A DNA stretch of 64,000 bases from Polynucleobacter sp. MWH-CaK5 (GTDB taxonomy: Bacteria; Pseudomonadota; Gammaproteobacteria; Burkholderiales; Burkholderiaceae), in the NCBI RefSeq assembly GCF_018687615.1, contig NZ_CP061299.1:434001-498000 (forward strand), read 5' to 3'. The notes under the pieces were generated by a model, which did no database searches, was not told where the DNA came from, and was given only the letters and a program-made list of their open reading frames with translations. Made by a program: the position numbers and the translations under genes. The stretch's first letter is position 1. Each line of letters opens with the position of its first letter. Shown piece after piece: positions 59,942-64,000 of the stretch.

Positions 59942-61025
59942 TCGCCGCGTTTTTAACTTCGCACCAGGGCCAGCAACGCTTCCTGAAGAAGTTTTAAAAC
60001 AGGCCGCTGATGAAATGCTCAACTGGAATGGTTTGGGCATGGGTGTGATGGAAGTCAGTCATCGTGGCAAGCCGTTCATGGCTTGTTACGAAGAGACTTT
60101 GTCAGACCTTCGTGAGTTGATGAATATCCCTGATAACTACGCTGTGCTGTTTTTGCAAGGCGGTGCTATCGGTGAGAACGCAGCGATTCCAATGAACTTG
60201 ATGCCTTTGGCGAAAAATGATCCCAAGGCAGATTTCATTGTGACTGGTATCTGGACAGAAAAATCTGTCAAAGAAGCCGCTAAATATGGTCAAGCCCATG
60301 TGGCTGCATCAAGTGCAGACAATGGCTTTACCTCTATCCCAGACCAAGCAACTTGGCAGTTATCAGACGATGCTGCTTACGTACACATTTGTTCTAACGA
60401 AACTGTGGGTGGTGTTGAGTTTCAACATGTTCCTAAAGTGAATAAGCCTTTGGTCGCTGATGTCTCTAGCAATATTTTGTCGAGAGTTTTCGATATCAAC
60501 GATTTTGGTGTTTTGTTTGGCGGCGCGCAAAAAAATATTGGCCCAGCTGGATTGAGCATCGTGATTGTGCGCAAAGATTTATTGGGTCATGCAATGCCTA
60601 TCACGCCAATGGTGTGGGATTGGGCGAAGCAGGCTGAAAACGATTCAATGCTGAATACGCCACCAACTTATAGTATTTATTTGGCTGGTTTGGTGTTCAA
60701 ATGGTTAAAGCGCCAGGGTGGTGTTGCAGCCATGGAAAAGCAAAATATTGCTAAATCAAATTTGCTTTACGGTGCGATTGATTCAAGCAGTTTGTTCACC
60801 TCAAAAGTGGATGCAAACTGTCGCTCACGCATGAACGTTACTTTTTATCTAAAAGATGAGAAGTTAAATGACGCTTTTGTAGAAGGTGCTGCTAAGCAAG
60901 GTTTGATGAATATCAAAGGTCACAAGAGTGTTGGCGGAATGCGCGCCAGTATTTATAACGCTATGCCAATGGCTGGTGTGCAAGCATTGGTTGAGTACAT
61001 GAAGGAGTTTGAACGTGGCTGCTGA
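59934..61025 (+). CDS. serC: Phosphoserine aminotransferase
   Basis: A PLP enzyme of about 363 residues that makes 3-phosphoserine (serine route) and also serves pyridoxal phosphate synthesis. The start MFDRRVFNFAPGPATLPEEVL is diagnostic and the PLP lysine lies in FGGAQKNIGPAGLSIVIVRKDL. ATG 59934 overlaps the gyrA stop by 8 nt, so the longer frame from 59913 is rejected. Confidence 0.97.
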   Translation: MFDRRVFNFAPGPATLPEEVLKQAADEMLNWNGLGMGVMEVSHRGKPFMACYEETLSDLRELMNIPDNYAVLFLQGGAIGENAAIPMNLMPLAKNDPKADFIVTGIWTEKSVKEAAKYGQAHVAASSADNGFTSIPDQATWQLSDDAAYVHICSNETVGGVEFQHVPKVNKPLVADVSSNILSRVFDINDFGVLFGGAQKNIGPAGLSIVIVRKDLLGHAMPITPMVWDWAKQAENDSMLNTPPTYSIYLAGLVFKWLKRQGGVAAMEKQNIAKSNLLYGAIDSSSLFTSKVDANCRSRMNVTFYLKDEKLNDAFVEGAAKQGLMNIKGHKSVGGMRASIYNAMPMAGVQALVEYMKEFERGC

Positions 61026-62094
61026 TGATAAAGATTTAGCTCCTTTGCGCGCTCGGATTGATTCTATAGACCAGCAGCTTTTAGAGTTGCTGGCGGCTCG
61101 TGCCGAAGCTGCTCAAGCAGTTGGCAAAATCAAGCATGATGTGAATGCCCCAGTTTTTCGTCCAGAACGTGAGCGTCAAGTCATTGATGGTTTGATTGCA
61201 AAAAATAAAAGTCCTTTAGCGGCTGATGGCATCACTTATATTTGGCGAGAAATCATGTCCGCATGCCGAGCCTTGGAAGCCCCAGTTCGCGTTGCTTATT
61301 TAGGGCCTGCTGGTACGTTTTCAGAGCAAGCTGCGTTCGCTCAGTTTGGACAGTCGATCAGCAAAGTTCCTTGCTCAAGCATCGATGAGGTGTTTCGTGC
61401 AGTGGATGCTGGCGCAGCTGATTTCGGTGTTGCGCCCGTTGAGAATTCATCCGAGGGCGCCATTTCAAGAACATTGGATTTGTTACTAGACACTGATTTA
61501 AAGATCACTGGTGAAGTGGCTTTGGCCATCAAACATCATTTATTGACCAAATCAGGAAATTTGGATGGTGTGACACGTGTGATGGCTCACCCTCAAGCTT
61601 TGGCACAGTGCCAGCGTTGGTTATCAAGCAATGCCCCTAAATTAGATCGTCAAGCGATGAGCAGTAATGGGGAGGCAGCCAAGCTAGCAGCTCAAGATCC
61701 AACGGTTGCTGCCATTGCTGGTGATTCAGCTCAGCAACAGTATGGCTTGCAAGCAGTGCAAAGTCAGATTCAGGATGACCCACATAACCGCACACGTTTT
61801 GTGATTGTGAGCCACGGCTCATGTCAGCCATCAGGTAAAGACCAGACTTCAGTCATTCTTTCCGTTAACAATAAACCTGGTGCTGTGCATCAGTTATTGG
61901 CACCTATGGCAAAGCATGGCGTTTCAATGAATCGCCTTGAGTCACGTCCAGCGAGACGCGGCACTTGGGAGTATTTCTTCTACATCGATATGGATGGTCA
62001 TGCCAATGACCCAAAGGTTGCTGCAGCATTGTCTGAGTTACAGGCTGAAGCAGCGTTTTTCAAGAACCTAGGGTCTTACCCACGCAGTCATTAA
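61015..62094 (+). CDS. pheA: Chorismate mutase / prephenate dehydratase (P-protein)
   Basis: A fusion protein of about 359 residues for phenylalanine synthesis. Residues ~5-85 are an AroQ chorismate mutase (LRARIDSIDQQLLELLAARAE). Next comes the prephenate dehydratase (VAYLGPAGTFSEQAA, VAPVENSSEGAI, NRTRFVIVS). The C-terminal ACT domain has KPGAVHQLLAPM and the ESRPARR motif for phenylalanine feedback. GTG 61015 is preferred because AAGGAG lies 7 nt upstream; it overlaps serC by 11 nt. Confidence 0.95.
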   Translation: MAADDKDLAPLRARIDSIDQQLLELLAARAEAAQAVGKIKHDVNAPVFRPERERQVIDGLIAKNKSPLAADGITYIWREIMSACRALEAPVRVAYLGPAGTFSEQAAFAQFGQSISKVPCSSIDEVFRAVDAGAADFGVAPVENSSEGAISRTLDLLLDTDLKITGEVALAIKHHLLTKSGNLDGVTRVMAHPQALAQCQRWLSSNAPKLDRQAMSSNGEAAKLAAQDPTVAAIAGDSAQQQYGLQAVQSQIQDDPHNRTRFVIVSHGSCQPSGKDQTSVILSVNNKPGAVHQLLAPMAKHGVSMNRLESRPARRGTWEYFFYIDMDGHANDPKVAAALSELQAEAAFFKNLGSYPRSH

Positions 62095-62110
62095 TTAAGA
62101 GAGATTGATC

Positions 62111-63247
62111 ATGGCCAACGACGTTGGACAAAGCGCCGAGCAATTGATTGGGCTTAAGCACGTAAGAGACATTGCTCCTTATGTTGGTGGTAAACCCATC
62201 AGTGAAGTTGCTCGTGAATTTGGTCTTGATGAAAACAAGATTGTTAAGTTAGCTTCTAATGAAAATCCTTTGGGTATGCCAGAGTCAGCAAAGAAGGCGA
62301 TGGCAAAAGCGGCTGAAGATTTAGGTCGTTATCCAGATTCCAATGGCTTTGAATTAAAAAATGCCTTGGCAACAAAACTAAGTGTGCCTGTTGAGTGGAT
62401 CACTCTGGGCAATGGCAGTAATGACATCTTGGAGTTAACTGCCAGAGCCGTTGCGCAAGAAGGCGATGAAGTTGTTTTCTCAAAGCATGCCTTTGCGGTA
62501 TACCCATTAGCTACTCAAGCGGTTGGTGCAAAAGCGATTGAAGTTGCAGCAACAGCTGATTTTGGCCATGACTTGCCGGCAATGTTAAAAGCCATCACCG
62601 CTAAAACTCGCTTGGTGTTTGTGGCCAACCCAAACAATCCTACTGGAACATTTTTAAAAGCTTCTGAGATTGAAGCTTTTTTACAAAAAGTGCCAGAGCA
62701 TGTGGTGGTCGTGATTGATGAGGCTTACAACGAATTTTTAACGCCAGAACAGCAATACGATGCGATTGCTTGGGTCAGAAAATATCCGAATGTGATTGTT
62801 TCAAGAAGTTTTTCAAAGGCCTATGGATTGGCTGGTCTGAGAATTGGCTATGGCATTGCACAAAACAACATCACTGATTTATTGAATCGAATTCGTCAGC
62901 CCTTCAACGTCAACAGCTTGGCTCAGGCGGCTGCGATTGCGGCATTGGCTGACAGCGCATTTTTAAAGAAATGCTATGACCTGAATTGTGCCGGTTATGC
63001 GCAGCTGACCAAGGCATTTGATTCAATGGGCTTGTCCTATATTCCATCATCAGGCAATTTTGTTTTGGTGAAAGTGGGCGATGAGCCTAATGCTGGTGCT
63101 AAAGTTAATTTAGAGCTTTTAAAAGCGGGTGTGATTGTGCGTCCTGTGGGTAATTACGGTTTGCCTCAATGGTTGCGCATTTCTATTGGATTGCCTGAGG
63201 AGAATCAGGTATTCATCGAAGCGCTCAAGAAAATACTTGGGCGATGA
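62111..63247 (+). CDS. hisC: Histidinol-phosphate / aromatic aminotransferase
   Basis: A PLP enzyme of about 378 residues from aminotransferase class I/II. Visible motifs are KLASNENPLG, NPNNPTGTF, VVIDEAYNEF and the PLP lysine in SRSFSKAYGLAGLRIGYG. It lies between pheA and tyrA, so it may transaminate phenylpyruvate or prephenate-derived acids in addition to, or instead of, histidinol phosphate. ATG 62111 follows AAGAGAG. Its stop overlaps the tyrA ATG. Confidence 0.93.
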   Translation: MANDVGQSAEQLIGLKHVRDIAPYVGGKPISEVAREFGLDENKIVKLASNENPLGMPESAKKAMAKAAEDLGRYPDSNGFELKNALATKLSVPVEWITLGNGSNDILELTARAVAQEGDEVVFSKHAFAVYPLATQAVGAKAIEVAATADFGHDLPAMLKAITAKTRLVFVANPNNPTGTFLKASEIEAFLQKVPEHVVVVIDEAYNEFLTPEQQYDAIAWVRKYPNVIVSRSFSKAYGLAGLRIGYGIAQNNITDLLNRIRQPFNVNSLAQAAAIAALADSAFLKKCYDLNCAGYAQLTKAFDSMGLSYIPSSGNFVLVKVGDEPNAGAKVNLELLKAGVIVRPVGNYGLPQWLRISIGLPEENQVFIEALKKILGR

Positions 63248-64000
63248 CCATGACTCAAAATACTTCAGTAGTAAAACCTTTAACTCTAGGCATTGTTGGA
63301 GTTGGTTTGATTGGTGCTTCAATTGGTTTGGCACACAAACAAGCCAAAACCTTTGATAAGGTTTTAGGTGTTGGTCGTTCTGAAGCAAATTTGAATGAGG
63401 CCATCAAGCTTGGAGCAATTGATCAAGCAGTGAGTCTTGAACAGTGCGCGAAAGAAGCGGACGTGATCGTGGTGTGCGTGCCTGTTGCGCAAACCTTCAG
63501 CATCCTTCATGCGATCGAGCCTCATCTCAAACAAAATGCATTGATCACTGATGCTGGTAGCACCAAGACCGATGTGATCATGGCAGCTAAAACTGCTTTG
63601 GGTGACAAGGTGGCGCAATTTATTCCAGCTCATCCAATCGCGGGTGGAGCGCAACATGGTGCGAGTGCTGCCAAAACAGATTTGTATCAAGGTAAAGAAG
63701 TGATCATTTGCCCATTGCAAGAAAATGCACCAGGTGCAGTGGATGCAATTAATGAGTTTTGGTTAGGGACTGGTGCTAGTACGCACCGCATGTCTTCTTT
63801 GCAGCATGACGCTGTCTTTGCAGCCATTTCTCATTTGCCCCATGTTTTATCTTTTGCCTTGATGTTGCAGGTGGCTAATTCAGAAGATGCGAATGTCAAA
63901 TTAGGTCATGCTGGTGCTGGTTTTAGAGATTTCACAAGAATTGCGGCTTCAAGCCCTGAAATGTGGCGCGACATCAGTTTGGCCAATAAGAAGGCATTAT
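63244..64000 (+). CDS. tyrA: Prephenate dehydrogenase, N-terminal part (runs off the right edge)
   Basis: The frame opens at ATG 63244, overlapping the hisC stop (ATGA), and stays open to the window end for 252 codons. It has a Rossmann motif (LGIVGVGLIGASIGLA), DAGSTKTDV, the catalytic HPIAGG with adjacent AQHGASAA, and ISHLPHVLSFAL, all matching TyrA, which oxidises prephenate to 4-hydroxyphenylpyruvate for tyrosine. A second ATG lies two codons on. The C-terminus is missing. Confidence 0.95.
   Translation, partial: MTMTQNTSVVKPLTLGIVGVGLIGASIGLAHKQAKTFDKVLGVGRSEANLNEAIKLGAIDQAVSLEQCAKEADVIVVCVPVAQTFSILHAIEPHLKQNALITDAGSTKTDVIMAAKTALGDKVAQFIPAHPIAGGAQHGASAAKTDLYQGKEVIICPLQENAPGAVDAINEFWLGTGASTHRMSSLQHDAVFAAISHLPHVLSFALMLQVANSEDANVKLGHAGAGFRDFTRIAASSPEMWRDISLANKKAL

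Overview
The window looks like chromosome of a betaproteobacterium in the Burkholderiales, closest in style to small-genome freshwater members such as Polynucleobacter. The evidence is the gyrA-serC-pheA-hisC-tyrA order at the right end, the ubiG-gph pair, a tmRNA whose tag reads ANDERFALAA, paired cyanophycin synthetases, and a moderately AT-rich base composition. I see no insertion sequence, prophage, CRISPR array, rRNA or canonical tRNA. Every gap between genes is under 300 bases.

Left part (1-11.9 kb): the start of pdxH (minus strand); a CBS/DUF294 putative nucleotidyltransferase with a DnaQ-like exonuclease; a small membrane protein with a TPR protein; a two-subunit sodium:solute symporter; tcdA; then two adjacent cyanophycin synthetase genes on the minus strand. 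Divergent from these (12.0-16.0 kb) is a likely operon of an ABC exporter with a zinc ribbon, a DUF1854 protein and a protein resembling the Bacillus spore-coat transglutaminase Tgl. A second, secreted Tgl-like paralogue lies at 50.2-51.3 kb.

Middle part (16.3-33 kb): an amino-acid permease with alanine dehydrogenase behind a 22-bp-periodic repeat array; fbp and pepN; a GDT1-type cation exporter; a rubrerythrin / Fe-S protein / DUF3501 module; a tungstate (tup) ABC operon with a divergent ModE-like regulator; and a copper-acquisition group (DUF2946, Crp/Fnr-type regulator, OprC/NosA-type receptor, PCu(A)C chaperone) behind a perfect FNR-type box.

Right part (33-64 kb) is mostly housekeeping: ilvD, a BaiN/YhiN flavoprotein, a beta-CASP nuclease, LOG, fluoC/crcB, a stand-alone transglutaminase-like protein, trhP, rluF, a CPA2 antiporter, uup, a ferric-reductase-like protein, a SLAC1/TDT transporter, Fur-box-controlled hmuS, ssrA, a methyltransferase with mnmH, chrA, gph, ubiG, an OmpA-family protein, gyrA, serC, pheA, hisC and a partial tyrA.

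The most promising uncharacterised systems are: (a) the cyanophycin locus, with structurally complementary CphA paralogues and an attached Tgl-like protein; (b) the FNR-type-box copper-acquisition unit; and (c) a recurring arrangement, seen at gyrA, uup, trhP, rluF and tcdA, of a -10 hexamer ending 6-7 nt before the start codon with no Shine-Dalgarno sequence, which suggests leaderless mRNAs.
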